The notes beneath the pieces were generated by a model. That model was given only the letters and a program-made list of their open reading frames with translations. It was not told where the DNA came from and ran no database searches. This document shows positions 1 to 8,694 of a stretch of 64,000 bases of DNA, in pieces (the first letter of the stretch is position 1; every line of letters begins with the position of its first letter). Source of the stretch: Streptomyces canus 299MFChir4.1. GTDB taxonomy: Bacteria; Actinomycetota; Actinomycetes; Streptomycetales; Streptomycetaceae. The translations under genes were made by a program, and so were the position numbers. The stretch spans positions 23,112-87,111 of the forward strand of contig NZ_KB911602.1 of assembly GCF_000383615.1 (NCBI RefSeq), read 5' to 3'.

Positions 1-391
1 GAGCCATAGACGACCACCGGGCCGGTTCAGCAGGCCCGCATGCCGGTCGTCGACCGCCGCACCCGCGGTGACAGTGACCGTGGCGCCCACGCCGGCCCGT
101 GCCGCCGTATCGACGGCGGACGGGCCCGGGAGCGAGTCGTAGACGACCACCGGGCCGGATGTCCCCGGTGTCGCTGATGATGTACGCGCGTCTCCCGGAG
201 GCCGGCGCCGCGTCCCTCTTCGAACCCTCGATCCTGCGGGCCCTGACCGCCGAACCGCCGGTCGGCGGGCACCCGGTGCGGGTGCTCCGCTCACGGCTCG
301 GCGAGGACGCGATGGCGGTGCGAGCGGCGGCCCGGGCACGGGCGGAACTGGGAACGTGAGCTGCCCGGCCCGTGCCCTGCGACCGGGTGCG
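1..391. other. Window edge, no confident gene
   Basis: No complete gene can be supported here. The minus strand from about 158 down to 1 reads as a coding-like stretch containing AGVGATVTVTAG, reminiscent of the C-terminal domain of M81/MlrC-type proteins. The plus strand 159-359 reads as a C-terminus-like segment ending RARAELGT. The two cannot both be intact genes, and neither has a visible start. A 25-base direct repeat lies at 1-25 and 134-158 (23 of 25 identical), with an offset of 133 bases, so the copies fall in different frames. The likeliest explanation is the end of a gene lying outside the window plus a decayed or rearranged segment. Confidence 0.25.
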
Positions 392-1357
392 TCAGCCGAG
401 ACCGTTCGACTTCAGCCAGGCCTTCGCCACGTCCAGCGGGTCCCCGTTCTCCAGCTGGACCTGGGAGTCCATGACGAGGAGGGCCTTCGTGTCCAGCTTG
501 GCCGAGACCGCGTTCAGGGCGGCCACGCCCTCCTGGGTGAGACCGGACTTGTAGACCAGCGGGGTCACGTTCGCGAAGCCGAAGAGGTTCTTCGGGTCCT
601 GGAGGACGACGAACTTCTCCTTGGTGATGGTCGGGTCGGTCGTGAAGATGTCCGCGGCCTGCACGGTGTTCTTCTTGAGCGCCGCCTGGGTCAGCGGGCC
701 GCCCGCGTCGAGGGCCTTGAAGGACTCGAACTTCAGCCCGTACTGGGACTCCAGGCCGAGCAGACCCTGCTGCCGGGTCTGGAACTCCGGCGAACCGCCG
801 ATGACCAGTTTCGGGGCGATGGACTTGAGGTCGGCGAGGGTGGACTCGGCGGTCAGGTTGTACTGCTTCGCGGTGGCCGCGTTGACCGTGACCGAGTCCT
901 TGTCCTCGGCGGGCGCCGAGTCCAGCAGCGTCAGCTTGGAGTCGAGCTTCGCCTTGACGGCCGTGTTCACGCCCTCCTTGGACTCCTGCTTCGCGTCCTT
1001 GTCGAGGTAGGCCAGCAGGGAGCCGTTGTACTCGGGCAGGACGGTGATGGAGCCGTTCTTCAGCAGGCCGTAGGTGGTCTCGCGGCTGCCGATGTTGGGC
1101 TTGTAGGTGACCTTGACGCCCTTGGCCTTCAGGGCCTCGCCGTAGATGTCGGCGAGCAGGATGCTCTCGGCGAAGTTGTTGGAGCCGACGACGACGGTGT
1201 CACCACTGGCGGCGCCTCCCGTGTCCTCGCTCAGCGGGTCGGAGCTGTCGTCGGAGGACCCGCATCCCGCCAGCAGGACCGTGGCGGCGGCGAGCGCGAC
1301 GGCGGCCACGCCGGGGTTCTTCCTGAGGGACCTGCGGTGTGCGGCGGTAGAAGTCAC
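392..1357 (-). CDS. Glycine betaine/osmoprotectant ABC transporter, substrate-binding lipoprotein
   Basis: Extracellular lipid-anchored solute receptor of the OpuBC/OsmX/ProX type, 321 residues from the GTG at 1357. The start gives a basic N-terminus, a hydrophobic stretch and the lipobox LLAGC; an upstream in-frame ATG at 1432 would add 25 residues unlike a signal peptide. The mature protein begins with a Ser/Asp-rich linker and then the typical family segment with VVVGSNNFAESILLADIYGE, where compatible solutes such as glycine betaine or choline bind. Its partner permeases and ATPase are at 5964-8445 on the same strand, but the cvnABCD operon lies between them, so the receptor must have its own promoter. 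Family assignment is strong; the exact solute is inferred. Confidence 0.88.
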   Translation of the reverse strand: MTSTAAHRRSLRKNPGVAAVALAAATVLLAGCGSSDDSSDPLSEDTGGAASGDTVVVGSNNFAESILLADIYGEALKAKGVKVTYKPNIGSRETTYGLLKNGSITVLPEYNGSLLAYLDKDAKQESKEGVNTAVKAKLDSKLTLLDSAPAEDKDSVTVNAATAKQYNLTAESTLADLKSIAPKLVIGGSPEFQTRQQGLLGLESQYGLKFESFKALDAGGPLTQAALKKNTVQAADIFTTDPTITKEKFVVLQDPKNLFGFANVTPLVYKSGLTQEGVAALNAVSAKLDTKALLVMDSQVQLENGDPLDVAKAWLKSNGLG

Positions 1358-1725
1358 GATTCCCGTTCCGGAAGTCAGGGGATGCAAGGTGATCCGGGGC
1401 GTTCGAGAAGGGAAGCCCTTGCACTGATCCAATCCAGCCTGTTCTCACTCAGTCAAGACCAGCCTGGTCACAATTGGCGACACCCTAAGGTCGGTTGTGA
1501 AGGAAAAGCGAAACCGGCGCGCGGGGTACGACTCGGGTTGTAACGGATTCTTGACTCAGGGCGGCAACAAGCGCTGTCCGAAGAGGCTGTAGTCTCGCCG
1601 CAGTTGGCGCCGGTCACACAGGCGTGCAGGAGCCATTCAGGTGTCCCTACGCACCGTCCCGTAGCGATCATATTCGGTCAGGTCCGCTCGCGCGCGCCGA
1701 CCGAGACACCCACGAAGGAGGGCTG
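1358..1725. promoter_or_regulatory. Divergent promoter region, osmolyte receptor / conservon
   Basis: This 368-base gap separates two divergent genes. A perfect inverted repeat GACCAG-C-CTGGTC sits at 1457-1469. Next to it, on the minus strand, is a TTGACT -35-like box (1451-1456) with a weak TTGGAT -10-like box 18 bases further on (1427-1432), which would serve the receptor gene. On the plus strand TTGACT occurs at 1551-1556 and TAGTCT at 1590-1595, but they are not well spaced, so the cvnA promoter is not resolved. A clear ribosome-binding site GAAGGAGGG lies at 1714-1722. The palindrome is a reasonable operator candidate for the receptor. Confidence 0.4.
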
Positions 1726-4413
1726 GTGTCCACGAACGAGGTGGACGCGTCCACCCGGTCGGCACCGTCGCCGGACCGGGACGGTGCACGCGGCAACCGG
1801 GGCCTGCGGGACTTCGCCGAGCGCTGGCCGTTCCGGCGCAAGCTGAACATCCTGGTGGGTGTGCCCCTCGCGGTGGTCGCCGCGCTGCTGGCGTATCTCT
1901 TCGCCGACCAGGTCGGCCAGTCCCAGGACGCGTCGGACGCGGCCCAGCTGGTGCGGGACAGCGCCCAGGTGGCCAAGCTCGTCGGGCAGTTGGAGGCCGA
2001 GCACCAGCAGGCCGTCCTGCTCTCCGTGCGCCACCAGTCCAGCTGGAACGGCGCCACCCCCTCGCGGACCGCCTACCGCGAGGCCCAGATCCGCGTGGAC
2101 AACCAGGTGGAGAAGGTCCGAGCGGTCTTCGGCGGCCGGCTGCCGCGGGAGGAGGCCCAGGCACTGCGCGAGGTCGACGGGCTGGAGGACCTGCGGGGCA
2201 CCATCGAGCGGTCCTACCTGCCCGCCGACAACATCGACCCGGCCTACAGCGACGCCGCGAAGGGCCTGATCGACGGCCTCGGGCTCGACCGTGACCCGGC
2301 CCTCGCCGCCACCTTCACCGGCAACCTGCTCGACTCGCTGCTGCGCGCCGACGCCGCGCACGGTTCCTTCGAGACCGGTGTCTTCTCCGCGACGACCGGC
2401 GACTCCAACGCCCTCATCGAGCTGATCGGCGCCATCGGCTCCTACGACGAGTACATCCACCAGGTGGAGCGCTTCGGCCGGTTCGCCACGGCGGGGCAGG
2501 CCGAGCAACTCGGCGACATCGAGCACAACACGGCCCAGGCGGCGATCGCCCGGCAGTACGCCGAGCTCCAGATCGACCCCGGCTCGCTGCAGGCGCAGAG
2601 CCCGGCCGAGATCAAGCAGGCCTTCCAGACGGCGCTCGACTCCTACCCGGACTACCGCGCCCAGGCCCGGACCCGGCTGAAGACCACCACCTCGCTCATC
2701 GACCAGATCGCCGACCGCGCCGACGCCGCCTCCCGGGACGCGCGTACGAACGCGGCCTGGCTGCTCGGATCGGCCCTGCTCGGCTTCGTGCTCTGGCTCG
2801 CCTTCTCGGTCGCCGTACGGCGCTCGGTGGTGCGCCCGGTGCAGGCGCTCACCGGTGCCGCCAAGCAGGTCGCCGAGGTCGCGGGCCGTGAGCTGGCCCG
2901 GGTGGCCGACGACGACACCGAGGACACCGGGACACCGCTGCTCCAGGAGATGCCGGTCACCGCGAAGGACGAGATCGGCGATCTCGCCGACGTGTTCAAC
3001 CAGGTGCAGACCACCGCGGTCGCGCTCCTGGAACGCCAGGTGCTCAGCCGCCGCAACGTCGCCGAGATGTTCGGCAGCGTGGGGCGCCGGGTCAGCAACC
3101 TCACGACCAGGCAGCTGGCCCTGATCGACGCCGTGGAACGCGGCGAGACCGACCCCGCACTCCTCGAACGCCTCTACAGCATCGACCACATCGCGGTCCG
3201 CCTGCGCCGCAACGCCGACAGCCTGATGCTGCTCGCCGGCATCCGCGAGACCGTCCTCGACTCCGGGCCGCTCGCCCTCACCAACGTGGTCCGCGCCGCG
3301 CTCGGCCAGATCGAGGGGTTCCAGCGGGTCTCCCTCCAGGCCGGGACGGAGGTCATGGTCGAGCCGGACATCATCGGCGACCTCACCCTGATGGTGGCCG
3401 AACTCGTCGAGAACGCCGTGTCGTTCTCGCCCGTCGGCAGTCCCGTCGAGGTGATCGTCAAGGACAGCCACGAGGGCGCGCTGGTCGTGATCTCCGACCA
3501 CGGTCTCGGCATGAGCGCCGAGCGCCTGGAGGAGGAGAACGGCCGCCTCATCCGCCGCGAACGCCTCGACCTCGTCCCGACGAAGGTGCTCGGCCTGTTC
3601 GTGGTCGGCACCCTGGCCCGCCGCTGGGAGGTGGGCGTCGCACTCTCCCGCACCCCCGGCGGCGGCGTGACGGCCGAGGTGACGATCCCCTCGTCCCTGC
3701 TGCTGACGATGAGCCCGGTGGCGGTGACCTCCACCGCGGCGGACTCCGGCACGGTGCCGGACACGGCGGAGGATTCCCGTACGGTCTCGGCGGCGGCCAC
3801 CGCCCCGGAAACGCGCCCGGCACCGGCCTGGGCCTCGGACTCCGGCGCGGACACGACTCCGGCCCCGAAGCCGGTCCCCGCAACAGGTCCTACGGCCGCA
3901 CGGCCCGAGTCCGTCCAGGAGGCGACCGGGGCCCCGACGGCCCGACGGGGTACCACCGCCTCGGAGCCCGGCGTCACGGGGGCCGCCGCCGACGGCGATC
4001 ACGCCCCGCTCCCCCGCCGGGTCCCGCACCGCGACCCGGCCCCCGAACCCTCCTCCCCCGCGGCCCCGTTCATCCCGAAGGCCCGCACCGGCGAGGTACC
4101 CGGGGGCGGTGACGGTGACGGAGGCGAGGGCCCCCGGCCCCTGCGTCGCCGGGTCCGCGGCGCCACGCTGCGCACCACCGTCGGTGCCGAGGCCGTGCAG
4201 AAGACGGCTCCGCCCAAGCCCGCCGACGCGGATGCCGTACGCGACGCGCTCGACGAGTTCGAGGCGGCCGTGGAGCGCGCCCACCGGGACAGCGAGACCG
4301 GCAGCCACACCAGACCGGCGTCCGTCGCCGACAAGGCCGACGTGGAAACCCACCAGACCGCAGCCAACCCCCCGCACGAACAGAACCACTCCCCGGAAGG
4401 AGCGGAGCAGTGA
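1726..4413 (+). CDS. cvnA: Conservon sensor histidine-kinase-like protein CvnA
   Basis: Membrane sensor with a kinase-type ATPase domain, 895 residues. The GTG at 1726 has GAAGGAGGG eight bases upstream. Order: cytoplasmic N-terminus; membrane segment around LNILVGVPLAVVAALLAYLF; a large extracytoplasmic helical domain of the nitrate/nitrite-sensing (NIT) type; a second membrane segment near WLLGSALLGFVLWLAFSVAV; a HAMP linker; a helical region; and a HATPase domain with the N-box LVENAVSFSPVGSPVEV and GLGM. A Pro/Ala/Thr-rich tail of about 200 residues follows, as in other Streptomyces CvnA proteins. The stop overlaps the cvnB start (GTGA). It is thought to act with CvnB-D like a membrane G-protein-coupled complex. 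No response regulator is adjacent. Confidence 0.93.
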   Translation: MSTNEVDASTRSAPSPDRDGARGNRGLRDFAERWPFRRKLNILVGVPLAVVAALLAYLFADQVGQSQDASDAAQLVRDSAQVAKLVGQLEAEHQQAVLLSVRHQSSWNGATPSRTAYREAQIRVDNQVEKVRAVFGGRLPREEAQALREVDGLEDLRGTIERSYLPADNIDPAYSDAAKGLIDGLGLDRDPALAATFTGNLLDSLLRADAAHGSFETGVFSATTGDSNALIELIGAIGSYDEYIHQVERFGRFATAGQAEQLGDIEHNTAQAAIARQYAELQIDPGSLQAQSPAEIKQAFQTALDSYPDYRAQARTRLKTTTSLIDQIADRADAASRDARTNAAWLLGSALLGFVLWLAFSVAVRRSVVRPVQALTGAAKQVAEVAGRELARVADDDTEDTGTPLLQEMPVTAKDEIGDLADVFNQVQTTAVALLERQVLSRRNVAEMFGSVGRRVSNLTTRQLALIDAVERGETDPALLERLYSIDHIAVRLRRNADSLMLLAGIRETVLDSGPLALTNVVRAALGQIEGFQRVSLQAGTEVMVEPDIIGDLTLMVAELVENAVSFSPVGSPVEVIVKDSHEGALVVISDHGLGMSAERLEEENGRLIRRERLDLVPTKVLGLFVVGTLARRWEVGVALSRTPGGGVTAEVTIPSSLLLTMSPVAVTSTAADSGTVPDTAEDSRTVSAAATAPETRPAPAWASDSGADTTPAPKPVPATGPTAARPESVQEATGAPTARRGTTASEPGVTGAAADGDHAPLPRRVPHRDPAPEPSSPAAPFIPKARTGEVPGGGDGDGGEGPRPLRRRVRGATLRTTVGAEAVQKTAPPKPADADAVRDALDEFEAAVERAHRDSETGSHTRPASVADKADVETHQTAANPPHEQNHSPEGAEQ

Positions 4414-4886
4414 GCACGTCCACAGGTGACACGCCTACGGAAGGCACCACGCCCGCCGACCTGCAGGCCGCCGCAGCCGACTTCACCTGGCTGCTGAACC
4501 GTTTCGCGACGGAGACCGCGGGTGTCGTCGACGCCATCGCCGTGTCCTCCGACGGGCTGCTCATCGCCGTGTCGGAGCTGCGCGAGCACGCGGACTCCGA
4601 ACGCCTGGCCGCGATCGTCTCCGGCATCACCAGCCTGGCCGCCGGAGCCTCCGGCAACTACGGCCTCGGCAGCCTCAACAAGGTCATCATCGACCTGGAG
4701 GGCGGCCATGTCCTGGTCTCCGCGATCGGCAGCGGCGCCGTGCTCGGCGTCGTCACCGACAAGGAGGCCAAGCTCGGCAACATCGCGTACGAGATGACGC
4801 TGTTCGCGAACCGTGCCGGCAGCGCGCTCAGCCCCCAGCTCGTACTCGAACTGAAGAACAGCGTCGGCACCGCGGCGAAGCGCTGA
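4410..4886 (+). CDS. cvnB: Roadblock/LC7 domain protein CvnB
   Basis: Cytoplasmic roadblock/LC7 protein of 158 residues, the second member of the conservon. It begins with a GTG that overlaps the cvnA stop by four bases and is preceded by GGAAGGAGCGGAG. The core (DFTWLLNRFATETAGVVDAIAVSSDGLLIAVS) is the canonical fold that interacts with small GTPases, in the manner of MglB with MglA. Its expected partner is the GTPase-like CvnD encoded 430 bases downstream, for which it may serve as a regulator. Length and sequence are normal for the family. Confidence 0.93.
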   Translation: MSTSTGDTPTEGTTPADLQAAAADFTWLLNRFATETAGVVDAIAVSSDGLLIAVSELREHADSERLAAIVSGITSLAAGASGNYGLGSLNKVIIDLEGGHVLVSAIGSGAVLGVVTDKEAKLGNIAYEMTLFANRAGSALSPQLVLELKNSVGTAAKR

Positions 4887-4914
4887 CCGAGCCGATCGAG
4901 GAGGAAGCGCATTC

Positions 4915-5331
4915 ATGGCGGACGGCAGCACGCCTCCGAACCCGGAGCCGGGCGGTCCGGTGCCCGCCGTACGGCCGTTCCTCGTCACCGCCGGCCGGGT
5001 GGCGCCCGATCCGTCCGGCCGGACGATGCCCGTCGAGACCCAGGTGGTGGCCACCGCCGAGGGACTCGCCGTGCTCGACCGGCTCGCCTTCGAACAGCAC
5101 GACATCGTCGCCGCGTGCCGCATCCCGCAGTCCATCGCGGAGATCGCGGCCCGGCTGCGGCTGCACCTGAACGTGGTGCGGATCCTCGCCGAGGACCTGC
5201 GCACGGCGGGGCAGCTGACGGTGCACGTGCCCGACACCGACGTCACCCACGACGCGTCCGTCCTGCGCAGGCTGATCGACGGCCTGCGTGCCATCCCCGA
5301 CTCCCGAGGGGTACTCCGTGACACCGACTGA
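4915..5331 (+). CDS. cvnC: DUF742 protein CvnC
   Basis: DUF742 protein of 138 residues, third gene of the conservon. The ATG at 4915 follows GAGGAGGAAGCG. The N-terminal part contains VRPFLVTAGR, the hallmark of the family, and the middle looks like a winged-helix fold (VAACRIPQSIAEIAARLRLHLNVVRILAEDL). A role in coupling the CvnA sensor to CvnB/CvnD has been proposed for the family, but the molecular activity is not known. The gene's last 14 bases overlap the start of cvnD, so the two are probably translationally coupled. Confidence 0.92.
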   Translation: MADGSTPPNPEPGGPVPAVRPFLVTAGRVAPDPSGRTMPVETQVVATAEGLAVLDRLAFEQHDIVAACRIPQSIAEIAARLRLHLNVVRILAEDLRTAGQLTVHVPDTDVTHDASVLRRLIDGLRAIPDSRGVLRDTD

Positions 5332-5920
5332 ACCGGCCACCCGGCCCTCGGCCGCGCCCTCCGCCGCCGTACGACCGCCGCTGCCGGTCAAAATGGTGAT
5401 CGCGGGCGGCTTCGGGGTGGGCAAGACCACCGCGGTCGGCTCGATCTCCGAGATCGAGCCGCTGACCACCGAGGCCGCCATCACCGAGGTCGCCGCGGGT
5501 GTGGACGACCTCAGCCACACCCCGCGCAAGACCACGACGACGGTCGCGATGGACTTCGGCTGCATCACCGTCGACCCGACCCTGAAGCTGTACCTGTTCG
5601 GCACGCCGGGCCAGGAGCGCTTCGGCTTCATGTGGGACGACATCGTCGAGGGCGCGCTCGGGGGTCTGGTCATCGTCGACACCCGCCGCCTCGACGACTG
5701 CTATGCCGCGGTCGACTACTTCGAGCACAAGCAGATCCCGTTCGCCGTCGCCGTCAACGCCTTCGACGGCAAGGTCGAGCACACCCTGGACGAGGTCCGC
5801 TGGGCCCTCGACGTCAGCGAGCGGGTCCCGGTCATCGTCTTCGACGCGAGGGAGCGGGGTTCGGTGCGGGACGCGCTGCTGGTCGTCCTGGAACAGGCGC
5901 TGGCCCGCACGCAGGCGTGA
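5318..5920 (+). CDS. cvnD: Conservon small GTPase-like ATP/GTP-binding protein CvnD
   Basis: P-loop GTPase-like protein of 200 residues. I chose the GTG at 5318, inside the end of cvnC, because it places the Walker A loop GGFGVGKTT at about residue 30 as in relatives. A switch-like segment (KTTTTVAMDFG), the G3-like LFGTPGQERF and a base-recognition-like AVNAFDG follow. The family is Ras/MglA-like and is expected to cycle between nucleotide states under the influence of CvnB. This conservon ends here: no cytochrome P450 follows, unlike some Streptomyces conservons. A strong terminator hairpin lies immediately downstream. Confidence 0.93.
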   Translation: MTPTEPATRPSAAPSAAVRPPLPVKMVIAGGFGVGKTTAVGSISEIEPLTTEAAITEVAAGVDDLSHTPRKTTTTVAMDFGCITVDPTLKLYLFGTPGQERFGFMWDDIVEGALGGLVIVDTRRLDDCYAAVDYFEHKQIPFAVAVNAFDGKVEHTLDEVRWALDVSERVPVIVFDARERGSVRDALLVVLEQALARTQA

Positions 5921-5921
5921 C

Positions 5922-5951
5922 GAGGGCCGGGGGCGAACTCCCCCGGCCCTC
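5922..5951. terminator. Bidirectional terminator hairpin between cvnD and permease gene
   Basis: A perfect 12-bp stem (5922-5933 with 5940-5951), arms GAGGGCCGGGGG and CCCCCGGCCCTC around a CGAACT loop, sits in the 43-base gap between two convergent operons. There is no long U-tract, as is usual in high-GC actinomycetes. Confidence 0.8.
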
Positions 5952-5963
5952 TCCCTGGTTGCT

Positions 5964-6632
5964 CTAGTTGCTCCTGAGTACCCCGCGCGAGACCGTGAGC
6001 CGGGTGATCCCCCAGAACACCGCCAGCGTCGCCAGCGCCATGAGCGCGACCAGCGCGGCCCCGCCCACGACCTTCTCGTAGTTGCGCTGGTACAGCCCGT
6101 CCACGATGTACCGGCCGAGCCCGCCCAAGGAGACGTACGCGGCGATCGTGGCCGTCGACACGATCTGGATGGCCGCCGAGCGCAGCCCGCCGAGGATCAG
6201 CGGAAGGGCCACCGGCAGTTCGACCCGGAACAGCACCTCCACCTCGTGCATGCCCATCCCGCGGGCCGCGTCCACCGGGGCGGGGTCCACCGACCGCATC
6301 GCCTCGTAGCTGGTGACCAGGATCGGCGGTACGGCGAGCACGACCAGCGGGATCATCACGTTGATCAGCCCGAACCCGAGCGACAGGGTCATCAGCACCA
6401 GCAGTCCGAAGGTGGGCACGGCCCGCCCGGCGACGGCGATGAAGGCCAACGCGTTGCCGCCCCGCCCGTAGTGCCCGGTGACGAGCCCCACCGGCAGCCC
6501 GATCGCCGCGGCGATGGCGAGCGCCTCCAGGGTGTACTGGACGTGCTCCCCCAGCCGCGTGGGAATGCCGTCGTAGCCCTGCCAGTGCGCGCTGTCGCTG
6601 AAGAAGGCGTTGATGAAGTTGAGGATGTTCAC
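5964..6632 (-). CDS. Osmoprotectant ABC transporter permease (second)
   Basis: Integral membrane permease of 222 residues in the OpuBB/ProW family. The GTG at 6632 overlaps the preceding permease's stop by four bases, so it is translationally coupled. About five or six hydrophobic segments are visible. The cytoplasmic coupling loop that contacts the ATPase is the EAMRSVDPAPVDAARGMGM region. It should pair with the 6629-7318 permease as a heterodimer driven by the ATPase at 7315-8445, importing the solute delivered by the lipoprotein at 392-1357. Confidence 0.9.
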   Translation of the reverse strand: MNILNFINAFFSDSAHWQGYDGIPTRLGEHVQYTLEALAIAAAIGLPVGLVTGHYGRGGNALAFIAVAGRAVPTFGLLVLMTLSLGFGLINVMIPLVVLAVPPILVTSYEAMRSVDPAPVDAARGMGMHEVEVLFRVELPVALPLILGGLRSAAIQIVSTATIAAYVSLGGLGRYIVDGLYQRNYEKVVGGAALVALMALATLAVFWGITRLTVSRGVLRSN

Positions 6633-7318
6633 CGGGCGGCTACCTCCGGTTCGGGCCGCTGCGCGCGCCGCGCACGCGCGCCGCTCGGCATCCACGGCGT
6701 CATGAGCAGTCGCACACCGACCAGCAGCCCGTCGGCGAGGATCGCGAGGACCGCCATGGTCAGCACGGCGTTCACGGCGAGTTCGGGCCGGTTGTAGATG
6801 TTGGCGTCGTTGATGAGGTTGCCGAGCGCGCCCTGGTTGCCGATGAGCGCGCCGACGCTGACGAGCGAGATGCTCGACACAGTCGCCACCCGCAGCCCCG
6901 CGATGATGGCGGGCACGGCGATCGGCAGCTGGACCTGGACGTAGCGGCGTACGGGTCCGAAGCCCATCGCCGTCGCGGCCGCGAGGGTCTCCTGCGGCAC
7001 CGAACGGACGCCGTCGACGATCGCCGGGACCAGGATGACGAGCGTGTAGACGGTGAGCGGGATCATCACCGTGAGCTCGGTCTGACCGGTGTAGTCGATG
7101 AGGACCACGAAGAAGGCCAGCGACGGGATCGCGTACAGCACGGTCGTCACCCACAGCACGGGCGGGTACAGCCACCGGAAACGCACGCACAGCTGGGACA
7201 GCGGCAGGGCGATCAGCAGCCCGGCGAGGACCGGCAGCAGGGCTTCCCTGAGGTGCAGCCCGATCAGTCCGAGCCAGCTGTGCTGGAGGTCGCTCGGGAT
7301 GTCGAAGAAGCCGCTCAT
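6629..7318 (-). CDS. Osmoprotectant ABC transporter permease (first)
   Basis: Integral membrane permease of 229 residues, OpuBB/ProW family. The ATG at 7318 overlaps the ATPase stop by four bases (ATGA); a longer in-frame reading upstream lies inside the ATPase gene in another frame and is rejected. Several transmembrane stretches are clear, and a coupling helix (VPQETLAAATAMGF) lies near the middle. It forms a heterodimeric channel with the next permease. The three-gene order ATPase, permease, permease is typical of actinobacterial glycine betaine/choline transporters. Confidence 0.9.
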   Translation of the reverse strand: MSGFFDIPSDLQHSWLGLIGLHLREALLPVLAGLLIALPLSQLCVRFRWLYPPVLWVTTVLYAIPSLAFFVVLIDYTGQTELTVMIPLTVYTLVILVPAIVDGVRSVPQETLAAATAMGFGPVRRYVQVQLPIAVPAIIAGLRVATVSSISLVSVGALIGNQGALGNLINDANIYNRPELAVNAVLTMAVLAILADGLLVGVRLLMTPWMPSGARARRAQRPEPEVAAR

Positions 7319-8445
7319 CGGGCGACCTGGGCGTCCGTACGGCCCTCCGCGTGGGCCCCGCGGATCGCCTCGCCGATGGCCTGCTGGGAGACCACCCCGG
7401 CCACCCGCCCCTCGGCGTCGACACCGACGGCCCACCCGGTGGGCGAGAGCACGGCACAGTCCAGCGCGGCCCGCAGCGAGTCGGTGCCGGCCAGGAAGGG
7501 CCGTCCGTACGAGACCAGTCGCGTCGCGTCGACACCGCCCGCGGTCAGGTCCCCGGGCTCGATCCAGCCGAGGGGCCTGCCGTCCACGTCGGTGACGAGG
7601 AGGTAGGGGGCCTCGGAAGTGCCGCGGGCGGCGATCTGCTCGGCGGTGGCGTCGACGGCGACGACCGGCGCGGTGAGCAGCCGCAGTCCCGCGGAGGGGA
7701 AGAAGGAGAGCCGCCGGATGCCCCGGTCGGTGCCGAGGAAGTCCTCGACGAACGCGTCGGCCGGGTTCGACAGAAGTTCGGCGGGCGGCGCGTACTGGGC
7801 GAGCTTGCCGCCGGTGCGCATCACGGCGACCATCGTGCCGATCTTGACGGCCTCGTCGATGTCATGGGTGACGAAGACGATAGTTTTGCCCAACTCGTCC
7901 TGGATGCGCAGGAGTTCGTCCTGGAGCCCCTTGCGGACGATGGGGTCGACGGCGGAGAACGGCTCGTCCATCAGCAGCACCGGCGGATCGGCGGCGAGGG
8001 CCCGCGCCACACCGACGCGCTGCTGCTGGCCGCCGGACAGCTGGTAGGGGTACCGCTTGGCGAGCGAACCGTCGAGCCCGACCCGCTCCATCAGCTCCCG
8101 GGCCCGGGCCCGCGCCTTCTCCTTGCCCCAGCCCAGCATCCGGGGCACGGTCGCGATGTTGTCGACGATCGTGCGGTGCTGGAAGAGGCCGGCGTTCTGG
8201 ATGACGTACCCCATGGACCGGCGCAGCGTGTTGACCGACTGCTGCCGGCTGTCCTTGCCGTCGATCAGGATGGTCCCCTCGCTGGGTTCGACCATCCGGT
8301 TGATCATGCGCAGGGTCGTGGTCTTGCCACAGCCCGAGGGACCGACGAGGACCGTGATCGAGCGGTCGGGAATCTCCAGGGAGAGCCGGTCGACCGCCAC
8401 CGTGCCGTCCGGGTACCGCTTGGTGACTGAATCTATCCGTATCAA
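7315..8445 (-). CDS. Osmoprotectant ABC transporter ATPase with CBS domains
   Basis: Cytoplasmic ATPase of 376 residues, ProV/OpuA type, energising the two downstream permeases. Motifs in order: Walker A GPSGCGKTT, Q-loop, signature LSGGQQQRVGVARAL, Walker B VLLMDEPFSAVDP, and the H-switch (VFVTHDIDEA). The C-terminal third carries CBS-type repeats (LVTDVDGRPLGWIE; WAVGVDAEGRVAGVVS), which in homologues sense ionic strength or nucleotides and gate transport. The start is a TTG at 8445. No good Shine-Dalgarno sequence is close to it, so initiation may be weak or leaderless. Confidence 0.92.
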   Translation of the reverse strand: MIRIDSVTKRYPDGTVAVDRLSLEIPDRSITVLVGPSGCGKTTTLRMINRMVEPSEGTILIDGKDSRQQSVNTLRRSMGYVIQNAGLFQHRTIVDNIATVPRMLGWGKEKARARARELMERVGLDGSLAKRYPYQLSGGQQQRVGVARALAADPPVLLMDEPFSAVDPIVRKGLQDELLRIQDELGKTIVFVTHDIDEAVKIGTMVAVMRTGGKLAQYAPPAELLSNPADAFVEDFLGTDRGIRRLSFFPSAGLRLLTAPVVAVDATAEQIAARGTSEAPYLLVTDVDGRPLGWIEPGDLTAGGVDATRLVSYGRPFLAGTDSLRAALDCAVLSPTGWAVGVDAEGRVAGVVSQQAIGEAIRGAHAEGRTDAQVAR

Positions 8446-8694
8446 GGCGCCGAATACCCTTCGGGTCTGGCAGAGGTCGTCCGCATTCGGCCGGTCCAGC
8501 AGGCCGTCCGGCAGAGTCTAGACCGGTTGTGTACGTCGAAGGCGGTTGGTCCCGGCGCCGCTGTGGGTGTCCTGTGAGTCCCCTGGTTCTCACCCTTCGG
8601 GAGAACGCGCCATGACGACCCTTGCCCCACCGCCCGCGCCGTCCGTTCCGGAGGGCAGGCACCGGGCCGCGGTGCCCTCCATGAGTGCGCAGGG
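8446..8694. promoter_or_regulatory. Intergenic region upstream of osmolyte transporter operon
   Basis: This 249-base gap must contain the promoter of the minus-strand transporter operon and the 3' end of the flavin operon. A small hairpin (GTTCTC at 8586-8591 with GAGAAC at 8601-8606) is visible. A plus-strand ATG preceded by GGGAGAACGC at 8612 opens a reading frame that runs antisense into apbE and resembles no known protein. I see no clear sigma-70 promoter. Confidence 0.3.

Noticed and set aside
1..359. M81-like gene on minus strand and a ROK-like C-terminus on plus
   Set aside because: Similarities are weak, the two overlap and neither has a start; they were described only as an unassigned edge.
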